DNA of 64,000 nt from Austropuccinia psidii (GCA_023105745.1 JALGQZ010000007.1:54045569-54109568); one strand, 5' to 3'; counted from the stretch's first letter, positions 32,719-46,345 are shown. The notes: a model not told the origin generated them from the sequence alone. Program-made: numbers and translations.

Positions 32719-34388
32719 GATCCCTTCATCTTGATGACCCCAAATAATAGTAAAGTTTGATTTTTTAAGGATAAGTAAATGATAATTGGGAAGATAAATA
32801 GTATATTTAATAGTACTGCTTGGAGACTTAAGCCGTTGGTTTCATTGAAAGTGAGTTTTTATGGATAATAGCTTGATCTGAGAGTATATAGTAAGAGTGA
32901 TCCTGTATGATAATTTTCTCAATGGTTAAATAGTTTTAATTAATAATAATATTGATAATATTATGGCTATACTTTTGATGATAATAATAGTGAAAGCCAA
33001 GAGAAGTAATGAGAGATATAAGACTGATCCTGGTAATATAGATGATAGAACCAATATAGGCTAAAGTAATACTGGTTAAGGTTGATAAATATGTTACTAT
33101 TTACAATAGTAATAATGGATTTTAGCTGGGATACTAATAATTAATAAGATTTACTAATAGTAAAAGTCATGAAACTGATAATATATACTTTTCATATGAT
33201 AACAATAATATCTAAGCTTTTAGTAATGAGAAAATTATCTTATAAATATTTTCAATTTTTTGAATATGAGTATTCTACTAATAAATAAGTCTATAATTAA
33301 GGCATACCTACTGTTAACTACAACCACTCATCAATTGAAATTAGTATAATATAATATATTAATAATAATTTTCAGATTAACCTACTAGTAAGGGATGAAT
33401 AACAATTCTTCTTGGTATATCATTAGTTCCATTGGGGGAAGAGGAGAAAATGAGATAGAGAGGTCTCCTTTTATGCTTTGATAAGTAACCATGGGCTCTC
33501 CATGTCAAAATTTATTTTTTCCCTTCAGATAATTTTTCTGGTGGTGATTTTATGAATGGTGTCATATGACTGAGATATTTCACCTTTTTTTTGGTCAAAA
33601 TTAAGGTTTAGTTGGCTTTTCTGTTGTGGATTTTCATAAAGAAAAGTCAGATGACTTATCTGTTACACTTCATTAGTCAGCTTTCACATCCTTGAGGGAT
33701 TAGTGCTTGTAGTTAAAATTGAGAATGATGTCATATGACTGAGATATTTCACCATTTTTTGTAAGATTATGTAATTTGAAGTTATTATTCCCTGTAATAT
33801 GGGGATATATTTTGAGCTGTAATATCTGATTCCTGTAATTGCTGTGTAATTTAGGTTTTGAGTGTTTTTTAATTTCATTCAGCTAGTCAGAATTTAATTT
33901 TGTTGCAATTAATTATTCTGTGGCTGTGTTCTGTACAGATATCATGCATGTGAATTGCATAAAATTTATCTAGGTGCCTGTATTGTTTTGTAATTTTATC
34001 ATTTTTAGTGGATTTTCCATGCATGAACTTAAATTTTATACTTTCAGATGGTCGTTGTGTTCCATAAACTTTATTTTTGTGACTGTAATTCTTAGTAATA
34101 TAGTGTTACTGATGGATTTAGGGTTGATATAATGCTACATTTCTACCCTGTATATGTAATTTTGTGTTTTATGTATGTATCAAACCATACAATTTGGTGT
34201 TGTAAGTCTTATATGTAAGATATCTTGTGTTAATCCATGAAATGTAATTCATCAAGTATTTATTTGATTATAAAAATATTCTGGGATTTTCTATTCTGAA
34301 TGATAAATATTCCTTTACTCAAGACTATTGATGTTATTATTTTGATTATGTGATTGTAAGGATAGTTTTTAATTTGTGACTTTCTAAA
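32719..34388. other. AT-rich stretch with a local direct repeat
   Basis: No gene was recognised. GTCATATGACTGAGATATTT occurs at 33561-33580 and again at 33730-33749, followed each time by CACC and a T run (169-bp period). GTCATATGAC is itself a palindrome. Confidence 0.45.
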
Positions 34389-37065
34389 TGAGCCAGTAAA
34401 ATCTTGAGTTTCCAAGCTTTCCACCTTCAAAATTCATTGAAACTGGGCAAAAAGGTATGGAATACCAAAATGAATTTAAGCATGGACTTGGATTTTAAAA
34501 ACACTATACATGCAAAGTATATTTATAAGATGAATAAGGCTAAATTGGCTCTATAAGGTAATAATATGTAAAATAATTCAGAGATGCATCATCAATACCA
34601 CATGAAGGATTTGGTTAGAACATTGTTCTTTGTGTTTTTATGCCAAAAAAATGGGATCCTGACAAATCACATATAAAATATACACTAAAATTGGTTTTAT
34701 TCATTTTTAAAGCCATAGTAGATATCAGTCTTATGAGGTGAATTACATTCTTGATGTGATAAAAAGTAAAGGGGGAAAAAGACATCAAAGAGAGCCAGTG
34801 TATCCATCTTCTGAGGCCTCTAAGGCATAAACAGATCCAAATCTTAGATCCATGATAGAAATTGTGCCAATTATCATATAAAACCCTTCGGGAGCTTTGT
34901 TACTAAGGCCAAGTCAAAGTTAATCATAAGGAAATAGAAAATAAGCTTCTATATTAATGTTCTAAGAAAGTAATGAGCACCTTTAAATCCTGATAGCATG
35001 AAATATCTTTATTATGTACCATATACAATCACAAAACCATCAATAAAGACCCTCTTTGGCCCATTATCAATAGAATAAACTCATGGAAACCAGCTGTTAA
35101 TATACTATTTGTCTGAACCACATAGGAAATGAGGTAAAACTTTAAAAATAAATCATAAGTAAAATTATCAATGAGCCTCTTTGAAGATTTAAGTACTAAT
35201 GGAGAGGGTAGGAATACAAACTAAAACTCAAAAACATTGTGACTTATCAATCTCAATTGAAAGTCTTAAATAAATTCCCTTTGTTGTAATTCCATGTAAA
35301 ACACTGATTTTTCAAAAAACTCACATAAATTACAGCCCGTGATTTACTTTCTAATAAAGTTGATAAATTTGAGAAATAAATTTTTATATTTTTTTCAAAG
35401 AATATTTACTATAGTAAATCCATCATTTCTAACCATAAATGGACTGATATTCACATAAAATCATATAATAAAGTCATTATGATAATCCTACATGCCAACA
35501 ACTGATAGATCCATAGATTAAAAGGGGGAAAATGATTCCCCCTGAATTGAATTTACAATTTAATCCTTTTCATGCCTCTGTGAGATGTTTTAGACTCAAA
35601 AAAGGCCACTATTCCTTTTTTCAAATATTCATACTATCATCACCTCAATATTACAAATGTATACTAGTATATAGCTAAAATTTATTATAAAGGAATTATT
35701 GAATATTCGAAGTACTTTTTAATAATTAAAAGATATAAAATAAACAATATTACTATTACTCGTAATAGCAACTCAAAACTTAGATTTTATATTGTTAGTA
35801 CTGTGGTGAAATTTCATGTATGCGATCTTAAGAAAAGAGATGTATATGACATCTCAATAATTTCATGATTTCAAAGCGGAGCATGAAATAATAATCTTTG
35901 CAAAGTATTTTCTTCTTTGTACTAAACTCCGCACGAGCTATTTGATTCATCTCTCTGAAATATTACACAAAAATTATCTTTTTATTCATTTGTAACTGTT
36001 AAATTCTTATTCTATCAAGCTTTACTATCTATCACTTTTAGTATTCCACCAGTGATATATCTTGTCTCTCAAAGACAATAGATCTTATCTTTCTTTGCGT
36101 GTATGTCTCTTTTGACCAAATAACTTTCTCTTATCCTACTGTTCAATAATTACTCAAGCACATTAGCAGACTGAATTCAAGAAATATTTTGATAATATAT
36201 TGATATTGTTGCTCAAAAGTAAAACATAATAAGCTCGTATGTTTATAATAATTATTTTCCCCTCTGTTTGTTGTACTTACTTTGAATAAAATCTCTATTT
36301 TTTTAAAGAAACTTTATCTGATTATCTGATATTTTTTACAAATCTTTCTTCTGTACGATAGATAATTTTGTAGCTGATGAAACTCTTCAAAAATGAAAAA
36401 GGTCATCCAAAATTGTTTTATCAAAGAAATTATCTATCATATATTGATTGAGTTTATAATTCATGGGTGTAAATTAACAAGTTCTCTCTTTAAGCTTAGC
36501 CAAAAACCTTCAAATACTCAATTCTATGTAGCTCAAATTTTTTGACATATTATTCCATGTTTTTAACTATATTTAAAAAAAATAATCATAACTTTTGTAC
36601 TTATAATTATTTATTTGTATCATTTTTCTCAATAGTAAGCTTATAAGTTCTTTTATATTAAGCTTTATCTAAATTTCTTCATACATGAGATTCCTTCAAA
36701 TTATTATTATTATGGAAAGATATTATTGAATAGCTTTTATTCCATTAAACCCCCTTGTAATATGAGAACTTAATTTTTAGTATTATTTACTTTGATAGAG
36801 AAATATTACTCTCACCTTAATATTTCTGGTGAAGTATTTTGATAATAGAATGAGTTCTTGAATAAAATTATTAAGTAATATTGCTTTTGACCTCATCTAG
36901 TTTATTAAGTAATTTAATTAATAGCTTAATAATATCAATATTAAGTAATAAAAGTGAAATGTTGTGGTTATAATAATTTTCTCTATATTATATTTGTTTC
37001 TTTGAGGAAAGTCATATTATACTGGTCTTAATTCACTGGCTGTCTCATATACAAATTTTCAAAAA
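34389..37065 (+). repeat. Degraded family-A LTR, enlarged by about 0.7 kb
   Basis: It shares the family-A blocks in order: 'accacatgaa...', 'gggggaaaaagacatcaaagagagcca', 'cttctgaggcctc', 'gaaatgaggtaaaa', 'acagcccgtgat' and a weak end near 37060. It is longer than the other copies, so it probably contains an unrecognised insertion between about 35700 and 36900. Both edges are approximate. Confidence 0.55.
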
Positions 37066-37572
37066 ATAATAAACTTAAAATTAATGAATATATTTGTAAA
37101 TTAAAAATCACGCTTTATTTATCCGATCTAACAGGGAAAGAAAAGATAAGTGGAATATAGCTGAAAAATCATTTTTACACAAACAAGCAAAATGGATATG
37201 TATCTTTGAAGTATCTTTTTGAATAAGATATTCAAAATTTAATTGTGATTATTATGAAATATTCTATTTACATTCAATTACTTGAGGATCGAATTATTTA
37301 TTAAATTTTTCTCCTTGAAAAATATGTTATGAATAAAAAGAATTGGTATTTGTAGAAACAAAAATCTAGCAACAAAGGATACAATTGGCAATATCAAATT
37401 TTTCAACAAAATGGAGATATCCAACTTTTTAGCCACTAGTGGGGTCTATATTTCTTGAATATAAATTAAATTTGAGTTATTCAAGAAGAAATACTTTCTA
37501 GGTACATGAATGATACCACAAATAAGATCAAATTTATACCTCTAAGCTAAAACAAGCACAATTAGATGAAGC
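37066..37572. other. AT-rich stretch, nothing recognised
   Basis: No open frame longer than 60 codons and no repeat edge is seen. Confidence 0.4.
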
Positions 37573-37810
37573 TGTAATATTTGTCCATGAAACTCCTGAG
37601 AATATTACTACTCATCAGAATCTCTATGGATGGACTTATGAATAATATGATGAGAAATCATCATTAACAAAAAATTATATTTAAGTGCCTAACTGTTTAT
37701 GTTACTTGCTATATACTACTATTAATCTAAGAGTAAGCAGTAACTTACTACTAGAATAAATCACATGAAGCATTAAATAGTATAAATTTCTTCCAAATTC
37801 ACAGAAAATT
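37573..37810 (-). repeat. Family-A LTR fragment (3' end)
   Basis: TGTAATATTTGTCCATGAAACT matches the reverse complement of the family-A LTR end, followed by the 'taagagtaagcagtaacttac' block. Similarity fades toward 37810-38200. Confidence 0.45.
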
Positions 37811-38209
37811 CCTTGGATCTATATCAATCCTTTAAATTAGTGAATATTTCCCATTTCCCATAAAAAAAATTAAACCCAGAAAAATATTGAGTAATTAATT
37901 TGGCACACTCACTGCTAAATCAATCAATCCTTGAGATAAATTGAGTGGGTTTTTTGTTGAATAATTGGTGGATTTGGGGGATTAAAATTGAATACAACAT
38001 CAACAATATATCAGTTATAGCTAAAAAACCATTTGATAGCCGATATTATTTAACTTATCACCTTTAAAAATAGTTTTCATATTTAAAATGATCAATAATA
38101 AATCTATATGAAATATGGAAGATTATATCATTGATATCAAGATTTAAACTGAGTAATTTTTTAGAAATCAGAAAAAAATAATTCTTTAATAGCATTGAAG
38201 CTTCCTTCA

Positions 38210-41200
38210 GAGGCTTCAAAGGGATTGAAAAGGCTTTCTGGGTATGCAGGCCTCCTCAAGAGTGGTGGATAAGGTCTCTCAATGTTCAAAATAATTTCAA
38301 CTTAATAGCAAATATTTTCACCCAATGGTTCTTTATCTGTTGCAAAGGCTTCTTTGTGGTCATATGAAAGGGTAGAGAGTCCACTTTCCCATATATCAGC
38401 AAGATGAATACTTATTGCAGCTTACTTCATATATTCTGACTTGAGATTTTCCAACTCCAAATTGACTGGTGATACTTTATTTACTGTAAATTGTCTTTTA
38501 AAATGTAAAAAGGAAGATTTATGACCTCTATTTTCACCAAGAGTAAATTATCTGTCCTTATTTTTATGTAAATCTATTCCATACATTATTAAATAATAAT
38601 TTCCTGATATTAAATGGGTACTGGATCAGTTTTCCATGACAACAAATTCAACAGTAATTCTCAAATTTCCATTGATATGTGGAAATATTAAACTTGCTTC
38701 AAATATACCCAATGCTTTCATTGGATGGCTTTCACTGTTGAATTTTATTCCATCAATTGGTAATAATTGGTCTTCAAAGCTTGGTAGTCAGTTCTTGAGA
38801 AAAGATTTTTGAACACAAGAGCAGAAGGCTCCTGGGTCAAGTAACAGCTTAATGAGTTTTTTGTCTATTACCACCTCTGTTATACAGGAATTTTCAGCTG
38901 TATAGCCTTTTCTCCTGTTTGGTTTAGCTTTGATAAGCTGTGTATCTTGAATTTTTGATAAGTAAATTTGCCTATTGCTCAATTGTGGAAAGTGGGAGTA
39001 AGATTCCATGATGTCAAATGTGATATTGGCATTTTCTATATCTATCAAAAATTCAGAAAATATTGATGATTTGTCATCTTATTTTTCTCATTTACATCAT
39101 CTTTTTTAACATCAGGCTCTTTCTCAATGTCAATTTCATTTCTTTTCCCTATTTTTGAATATTTATTAGGTATATTTGTGGTACTTTGAAAAATACGGCA
39201 CTTTCTGATTGTATCTGCATATTTATATTTCATATTATTAGAATTTTGTTTGGGAATTTTGTCCACAAAATCTTTCCAAGATGTATCAAACCTTGTCTTA
39301 AGATTCATCCTACTAGAGCCAATTGTGGTTCTGGTGGGTACTCCTTTTAATATATTTATAATATATTCTGATGAAAATTTTTAATTAGTCCTGATTTTGT
39401 CAGCATGCTCCAAGTCATCTTCACATTTTCTCAGAATCTTTCTATGGATCAACAATTTTTACATGTCAGGATATACTGCTGTTAGCATGTCATTTTGTTG
39501 GAAAAACCATGGTAAAGCTCTGTCTTTTTTCAGAATTAAATTTAGATATTCAAAGGATGTTTCCACTTTAAACCTTCAAGAATCATTGGCCCACCTCTTA
39601 ATTATTTGGGTTTTCCACAAAGTCCAACTTTGGTATCCATGTGCTTGTCTTAACATGATATACCATCTGTGAGCTGATTTTGTAAACAAGTGGTCAAATA
39701 TTTCTGTTACTAATCTTTCTGGTAGTTGAAAGTCCTCTTTGATTATTTAAATACCTCTGGTGAGTTCCATATGGTCATATTCTCCTTCACCACTGAAGTG
39801 ATTCCACTCTTTAAGATTTGGTACTTCTTTCAAAAGTGCTTGGTGCATTGATGGTTCCAAGTTATGGAAAGAAGGGGAAAATTAATTCTTCATTTGTGAA
39901 TTTTCTGCATCAAATTCTTGTGGGTTGGAATTTCTTATACCTGAACTTTAACTCATAGGTTAAGACATTCTTGGTAAGTTGTGCAGTAATTGCTCAATTT
40001 CATTCATTTTACTGATATTACACCTTGTGGAACTTCTGAATTCATGTTAAAAACCTTTTATAAAAGTGATTAACTTAATTTTAAAAGCTTCTTCTTTAAT
40101 TGTAATTTCTTGCCATAATTCTGTTTTTCTAGTATCATCAGAAAGGATCTGATTCAATTTCATTTGTAATTTTGATACTTCTTCTTGAGAGGTATCAAAA
40201 CACTTTTTCAAGGAAATGGTATATTTCTTTACGTCAGTAAATTAATTTGTAATATCATCAAGGACTTTCTTATTTTCTCCTTTGACATTACTTATGGCTT
40301 GATTTATTCTTGTTTCAATTCTGTTATCAATATTGAATTTAGAATATTTATCTGTTAATTCCTTTATAACAAGAGATTTTTCACTTATCTGATTTTAAAA
40401 TTACAGTCATTATTTGATGTTTTAATTGTTCTTGATACTTTTCCAAAACACATAAGTTCTTTATTTCTGGCTTGAACTCAGATTATTCTTCTTAAGATTG
40501 TTACAAATAGTAGAACTTCTGTCATAAATATGATTTTTTAAATCATTTATAGCTATATAAAAGGCTGTAATTTCATCCAAAATCCCAGAAATCATTTCTG
40601 ATATTTTAATCTGGATTCCTCCCTTTTCTGCATTTCCATCATGGTTCTGGTCATCTGAAACACATTTTCCATGGCATCCTGATGAATCTTTGGGATTCTG
40701 TAACCTTGGATGTATGGTTTTTTGGCTGGTGCTTTGCCCTTGCCCTTGTTCTGAGCTTTTGACTTCTTTCTCACTTTTTAATTTCTGCTTCTGGCCACTT
40801 GGGATGGTTTTGGAATCTGTTTGTGTGGTGGATGGTTGTTCTAACTCCATTCTGCTGTTAAAAGAATCATTTTCTTCTTTTCCATCAATGGATGCTATCC
40901 ATTCAGTAATTTGCAAGTGTTGGGGTTCCCTAAAAACTTCCTCACAGTAAAGTAAGAATTCATGCAGTTTTTTCACAGGTCTTCCAGGATCTGATACTCT
41001 TTGTGATGAAGTGCATTGTTGTATGCATTCTGGCTGGCTTTGCATAATTCCACTGAGGCTTCTTGTGGTGGTTTCAGATCTGTTTGGAGGTAAAACAGTG
41101 TTATGAGCTTCAGAATGGCATAATTTGTCAGTTTGGGCTTCATTTACTGACCCTTGTCCTTCTGAAACTGATTGTCTTCTGCCATAATCACATCTATGAC

Positions 41201-41255
41201 CTTTTTGGGAGCTGCTTGAGTGGATATAGCTTGCTCCTGAGATGATTGAAGGCAT
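38210..41255 (-). pseudogene. gag-pol: Decayed Gag-protease-RT start of element 3
   Basis: An open N-terminal part of 264 codons (41255-40461) is followed by a broken coiled-coil region. Then comes the capsid (40000-39300, frames with [34 protein letters not shown] and KILRKCEDDLEHA). The knuckle position (IRKCRIFQSTTNIPNKYS) has lost three of four ligands. The protease has LLLDPGAFCSC, with DPG where DTG or DSG is usual. The RT beginning (TDKEPLGE...[17 protein letters not shown]) stops at about 38215. The ATG at 41253-41255 lies 2 nt after a splice-acceptor-like CTTATAG. Confidence 0.78.
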
Positions 41256-41257
41256 AA
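40592..41257 (-). pseudogene. ORF1 of element 3, overlapping Gag-Pol
   Basis: This is the frame ORF1 uses in elements 1 and 2. It starts right after the acceptor-like TAG at 41258 and includes MNSYFTVRKFLGNPNTCKLLNG (matching [11 protein letters not shown]...YSNGW in element 1), a TGA where element 1 has W, and a lysine-rich linker. It ends with YRIPKIHQDAMENVFQMTRTMMEM, almost the same as [24 protein letters not shown]. Replacements in this frame are mostly conservative (R/K, D/E, L/M), less so in the Gag-Pol frame. Function is unknown. Confidence 0.6.
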
Positions 41258-41321
41258 CTATAAGTAAAAAAGCTTAAAAATAGTAGTTTTATGTCAAAAA
41301 CTTAATATTGGCCAAATTCTC

Positions 41322-41525
41322 TTATTTTTGGAGTGTATTACTAATATCCAAACTGATCAATTCAGAAGAAATTGGCTTTGCTTCATTATTTGCAGGAATA
41401 ATGCTAGTGACTGTTGATTCTGGTTCAATATCTTCTTGTTTCACTGTTTTTTCAGACACTAAAATAAATGAAAAAAAGCAATTATTTAAGTAAAAAAAAT
41501 TCTCAAAAGAGAAATAAAAAATCAA
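41322..41525 (-). pseudogene. Leader exon-like frame of element 3
   Basis: After a T-rich run and TTTTAG the frame reads VSEKTVKQEDIEPESTVTSI..., an acidic segment placed like VFEDNPTEDNQ in element 1. It runs to a stop at 41322. A T-rich stretch and CTTATAG (41258-41264) follow, consistent with an intron of under 100 nt before ORF1. The donor is not certain. Confidence 0.4.
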
Positions 41526-41660
41526 GCCTCACTTGTAGCATCAAAAGGGTTTTATTTTTTATGATTTTTTTTAATTATAAGTATTTTTAAGTATTTTTAA
41601 ACTTTTCAATATAAGAAAAAGATTGCAAAAAGGCAAAAAAATCATTCACAGGTAAAATAT

Positions 41661-41678
41661 CATTTCTGGGCTCCAAAA
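41661..41678 (-). other. Primer-binding-site-like block of element 3
   Basis: On the minus strand TTTTGGAGCCCAGAAATG follows the LTR end. It begins TGG like the blocks of elements 1 and 2 but differs downstream. Confidence 0.45.
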
Positions 41679-43481
41679 TGTGAGGTGTGGTCATGAAACT
41701 TTGACTTAAACTCAAGTACTTTTCCTGTCCTCAAAATGTGTATAAGGTAAAATTTAATGAAAAGTAGAAAATTTCAATACTTTTCAGAGAAAACACACCA
41801 AATTTATTTTTTTAACTTTTTTGGTAGAAACAATAATATTATAAAGATTTATTTTCTTACCAACAATAAAAATATTTCCAAAAAGACTCTACAAGAGATA
41901 TTTGAGGCTACAAAAGGAATTTCTTGAACAGAAATTTCAATTGCAACTAATTGAGCAAAGGACTGGAATAAATTTATATAAAAACATAGTCTTCAAAAGC
42001 AATATTGAAGGGAAAACACATTTAAAAGTGACTAGAGTGAATTTGCGATAAAATTGATAGAGTTAACATTGATGAAAGATGCTCGAATTCACTTTTGGGG
42101 TATCCAAGGGTAAAAACTATTTTAATAGCTACAAAAAATTATTAGAAGTATTTTTCACATGGGTTTATGGTTTTAAATTGTTCAAAGAAGGTGGTGGGAA
42201 TCTTTGATAGATTGGCTGAACAGTGTTTAGACTAATTATGAAAGGAAAAAATTTTAACATGAAGAGAAAAGTGGGGCAAAAAAGACATTCTTTTATAGCC
42301 ACCAATTATCTTACTCCAAGAGTAAAATTTACTATAATCAGTCGTGGGAAACACACTTACAACAGAAAAGCCAATTATGCATCATTTAACCCTGTTTTAG
42401 GCCAAAAAAGGGGTGGGTTTACCTGTTTTAGTCCCTTCAATCTTCCATTACTATGGTAATGCTGGGTTTCAAGCCTTCAAAACAAATCATAATGTGTGTA
42501 ACAAACCTCAAAGCCATTTAAAACTGTTTTTACTAAGATTTTTTTAAATTAAGGGTAGTTTACCCTCTTGGAAACAATTAAAACTGCCCTGGTTGGTATC
42601 AAAACCCCATCATAAATTGAATCACAGACCCTGGGACGCAATACCAGGCCAAAAGTACAGAGTTTTTTCATGAGTTTTGACATACCACACCTGTCAGAAA
42701 GGAAGTTAAGGCAGTCTGGCACCCTTGGAGCCAAGATTCCTTTTCCCCCACAAAATTAATTTTCCAATTTATTTCTTCTTTTAATTTCTCATCATGTATC
42801 ATACTAGAAACTCAAATATGTTACTCCATTAAATGTTTACAGTTCACAATTGTGATTATTAATTCCACATATGTAAATCCCAGCTGACTCATGTAATACA
42901 TGCACACATTTTGAAATTTCAATTGAAAATACTTCAATTCCTCATACCTCCTAACCTACACACCACAACTCAATTTCAACACAACAATTGATGCTTAACA
43001 TCACATTTGGTGTCACTTAAGTTAATATTTTGAGTATTCTCATATTTCCATACAGAAAATACCAAAAAGTTAATATAAGGTTATTTAGAGTTGAGTTACA
43101 GAATTTTCACTCAGAGGTGACCCCACCTGATCTTTTATGAGGAAACCAATGGTGAAATAAATTTCATAAGTTTATTTATTGGAAGAAAATTTATAATAAT
43201 TTTTTATAAACCTGTTTTGCAAAAATATCTTAATTTTAATATTTTTGGTGAAAATTTATTTTTACTTAATTATTTCAAGTCAAAGTGTATTTTCACATTA
43301 CAAAGTTTTAATGTCATTTTAATTTTGAATCATAATTAAAATACCCATTATTCATATAAATCTTATATTTATATTTCAATTTTTGTTTTTATAATAAAAA
43401 CAAATTCTTTTATTTATAATTATAGCTCAATTTTGTTATTTGTGGTCTTTTGGGTATAGGAAAATACCTCTAAGTCTCACA
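41679..43481 (-). repeat. Element 3 5' LTR
   Basis: On the minus strand it starts TGTGAGACTTAGAGGTATTTTCC, like the element 1 LTR start TGTGAGCCTTTGAGATATGACC. It ends GTTTCATGACCACACCTCACA, like GTTTCATAGTCAAACCTTACA. The interior is not alignable by eye. The left boundary is firm because the primer block adjoins it; the right boundary rests on the weak end match. Confidence 0.6.
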
Positions 43482-44788
43482 GATTCTTACAGCTTTAATA
43501 TGAGATAATTTGAATAAAGAACCAAGATAAATTCTCCTTTTAAAAGGAGAAGCTCTATATTCATCTTACTCAATCGTTGTGGGAGGCTATCCACCTTTTT
43601 ATACAACCACGTAGTGAAATTCTTCACTCCCGTGGTTGACTTACAGTCAGTCAGGTTCAATACAGCTATTAAATGAGCTGAAATGTGGCCTTGGGACCAC
43701 AAGCTTCCATTTTTAACCCGTACTTGGTTAAAAGACTTCCTACAGACCTTCTGGACTTCTCTAGCAGCTCTGACATGTCTAGGGGCCTATTATTAGTCTG
43801 ATTATTAGTAATCAAAGCTTAATTATTTTTTTACTATATGGGAGAGTATCCCAGAGTAACACCCTTTACAGGTGGGTGAGGTAATTCATTATCCTAGCTA
43901 TCAGTAATAAACTGATAAACAACCTTTTTGAATTTTTGAAGCCTCATAATTCAGTTTGCTAGGATAGTGTCCCACAATACCACTTGGTGTGGGATCAAAT
44001 CCTTGAACACTCAATACATTTTTCAGTTTGAAATATAAAGATCTCAAATTTGGCACAAATTTTAGCCACAAATTATATCTAAAGGATGGTTATAGCTATG
44101 ATACGCTTTGGATTAAGTATACAAAAGCTATACAAGCCCAAATTATTATCAATTCTCTTTGGCATAGTGTTTGTTTCTTTTTACAGAAAAGTACCAATAA
44201 CCTTTTATCTTTGTAGAATACGTGAATAATAATTACATTTCTATGTATCCCTGCTGTATTCCTTCCATACATTATTCTACTTGATAGGTCCCTTGATGAA
44301 ACTGTGAAAGCTATATGCAAGGTGAAAAATTATCCTTTTTGAGGTTACTAAAATAATATCTTTGTAGTAGCTTTTGCTGCAGCTGTGCTAGAGTCTTAGA
44401 GCTGGTACCATGGAATAACCCTCACTAGAATATTTCATAAAATACCCTACTCCGTGGGTCTGTGATCCAAACTCTAGGTTTATTATCAGAGGTAAAGATT
44501 AAGGTTTATGCTCAGAAAGATATTACAACCTCTATATCTTGGCTAATTCTTATTTTTTAGCTATAATGATAATATTTTATTAAAGGAGAAGATTGTTTTC
44601 CTTCAGATGGTGAAATGTAAAGACCAATTTTTTTATTATCTTCTCTTTATATTTCTGGCCTTATTGTACTTTCATTTGACTTAATAACCCTTGAAGTTGT
44701 GTATTTTACTTCTTCTTATTTACCAGGCTTATTTTACTTTTAAATTTCATGCTTGTTCTGTGATTTTGAGTTACATGATGAAATCACA
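43482..44788 (-). repeat. Element-2-type LTR remnant, strongly diverged
   Basis: It shares the block order of the element 2 LTR: 'gagctgaaatgtgg..ttg.gaccaca', 'ctctgacatgt', 'agctggtaccat..gata.ccct', 'ggtttatgctcag' and 'ttttgagttacatg'. It ends near 44780-44788. It abuts the element 3 LTR. It could be the 3' LTR of the pol remnants to its right. Confidence 0.5.
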
Positions 44789-44949
44789 CCTTCAAGTTTC
44801 AAAATGTGGTATGCGGTTCCCATAGCTGTTAGTGCTATATAATTATCATGAATTTATGAAGGAATGATTCTCTGGAATTCTTTTGTTGAAAATGTTTTCA
44901 GAGCTACCAAACTGAGAAGCCTCATACCCCAGTCTCAGAATAAATTTAT

Positions 44950-45270
44950 GAATAAGGAATATTCCATTTGAAACTTAGTTTAATCTTTATTGTTAATACT
45001 AAAACTTCTTTCAGGTTCTAATCCCTCTCTCAATTTGTAAATGATATTAATGTTTCCAGAATACCCTTTTTTGAAGTTAAAATTAAAATAAAAAAACTTC
45101 ATGGTTCCATTATTTGGGGTTAATGAGGGGTTTTTCAAGTATCTTCCATTAAAATACCTCATGGAGTTACCTTTTACTTATAGGCTATATGAAGGAAGCA
45201 TAGGTAGAATTTGAGTAGAAATAAATCTGGATTTGAATCTGTGTGAGAAATTACTAAGAGAATTCTTTAG
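44950..45270 (-). pseudogene. RNase H remnant (Ty3/Gypsy)
   Basis: The minus-strand reading ...MRYFNG...LKNPSL...GYSGNINIIYK...L lines up with HYYL-G...LKYLLNIKT...[11 protein letters not shown] in element 2. Only the end of RNase H is recognisable and no catalytic residue is secure. It is downstream of an integrase fragment on the same strand, so it belongs to a different or rearranged copy. Confidence 0.35.
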
Positions 45271-45979
45271 TCCTTTTCCTTGTGAAAACTTATTAATTTT
45301 GAGTATGCAAATCATTTATGGGTTTTTTCTACTTAAGCTCTTAATTAACGTTTTTCATGGTGTACTTGGGGAATTGACATATATCTCAAAACTCACATTC
45401 CCCATCAAAAAATAATAAATCTTTACAGAAATTCAATTAATGTCAAATAATGAAAGATTAAAATATAAATCCCAATCAGAAGTAGTTCCAACAATACAAT
45501 ACCTCTGTAATGGTCATATTATTAAATCAAAGCTCATTTATAAGCACATTGGGGCTTATAATCTTCCTTTAAGCTCGAAGTTTGAAATCTTATTTGAATG
45601 AGGTATCTCTATTTATGCAGTAAAAATAGTCTCATTTACTGGTTTAATATATATTTTAAGATATACTTGTTTATTCTCAACCGTAATTTTTATTTCTCAA
45701 TAGAATTTCCTAATTTTCTTATCTATATTATCTTCCTTAGGTGGTACAGTTAAAGTAGTGGATTCTATCAAAGGGAGAAATGTCTCTTAGATCACTGATA
45801 ATGCTTAATAAAGTATACTGCGAATTTTGTGTGTCTATTTTCCAATTAAAAACTAAAATCTACTTGCGCTTTACTGGTTCCATCAAAGAAAATATACTTA
45901 AAGGTCCTAAATACCAATCTTCAACTTTCTTTTCTTTGATATCATGTAAATTGAAGGTCAAAAATAGAAATTACTCCCT

Positions 45980-46345
45980 TAATTTGAAGTCCATTGTTTA
46001 TAGCTCTTATAACACTCCTTTTTGACATGATTAAACTCATATTAAATGCTTTATTTTTGATTTTTTCTGAGCTTAGCAAGTACCAATTTAAATATAGAGG
46101 CTGCGAGATACATATTAGTTAGTTTTTTGCTCAGTGTTCCCTCTGAGATGCTTGAATTCCATCCTTTCCTTAAGATACCGGGAATTTTTCCTGTTGGATA
46201 AACAACAGATACTTTATATTCTAATTAAAGTGGAGGTAGAAATGATAACTAGTCCTGGGAATACCAATCTGAGTATTTGAATTATAACCCATAAGCACAG
46301 AAGTTCTCAAATATCATTCCACTATCATTCCCTAGTTATTCCCAT
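45980..46345 (-). pseudogene. Integrase remnant (Ty3/Gypsy)
   Basis: The minus-strand frame, with several stops, reads FENFCAYGL.FKYSDWYSQD...LSFLPPL.LEYKVSV..PTGKIPGILRKGWNSS...LTNMYLAASIFKLVLAKLR. It follows element 1 integrase residues 197-278 (RFCAYGLEFKDSDGFTHDW...GKTPAMLEKGWNP...SSFKIMLDKAR) closely. It is clearly an old pol copy. Further integrase sequence toward 45800 is weaker. Confidence 0.7.

Larger units (their letters stand above)
38210..43481 (-). mobile_element. Element 3: truncated Ty3/Gypsy element
   Basis: The minus-strand order is: LTR 41679-43481, primer-site-like block, leader exon, ORF1 overlapping Gag-Pol, capsid, decayed knuckle, protease and the start of RT. It ends within RT near 38210. 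No 3' part or second LTR is present nearby. The proteins are close to element 1, and many stops and frameshifts are present. Confidence 0.8.
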
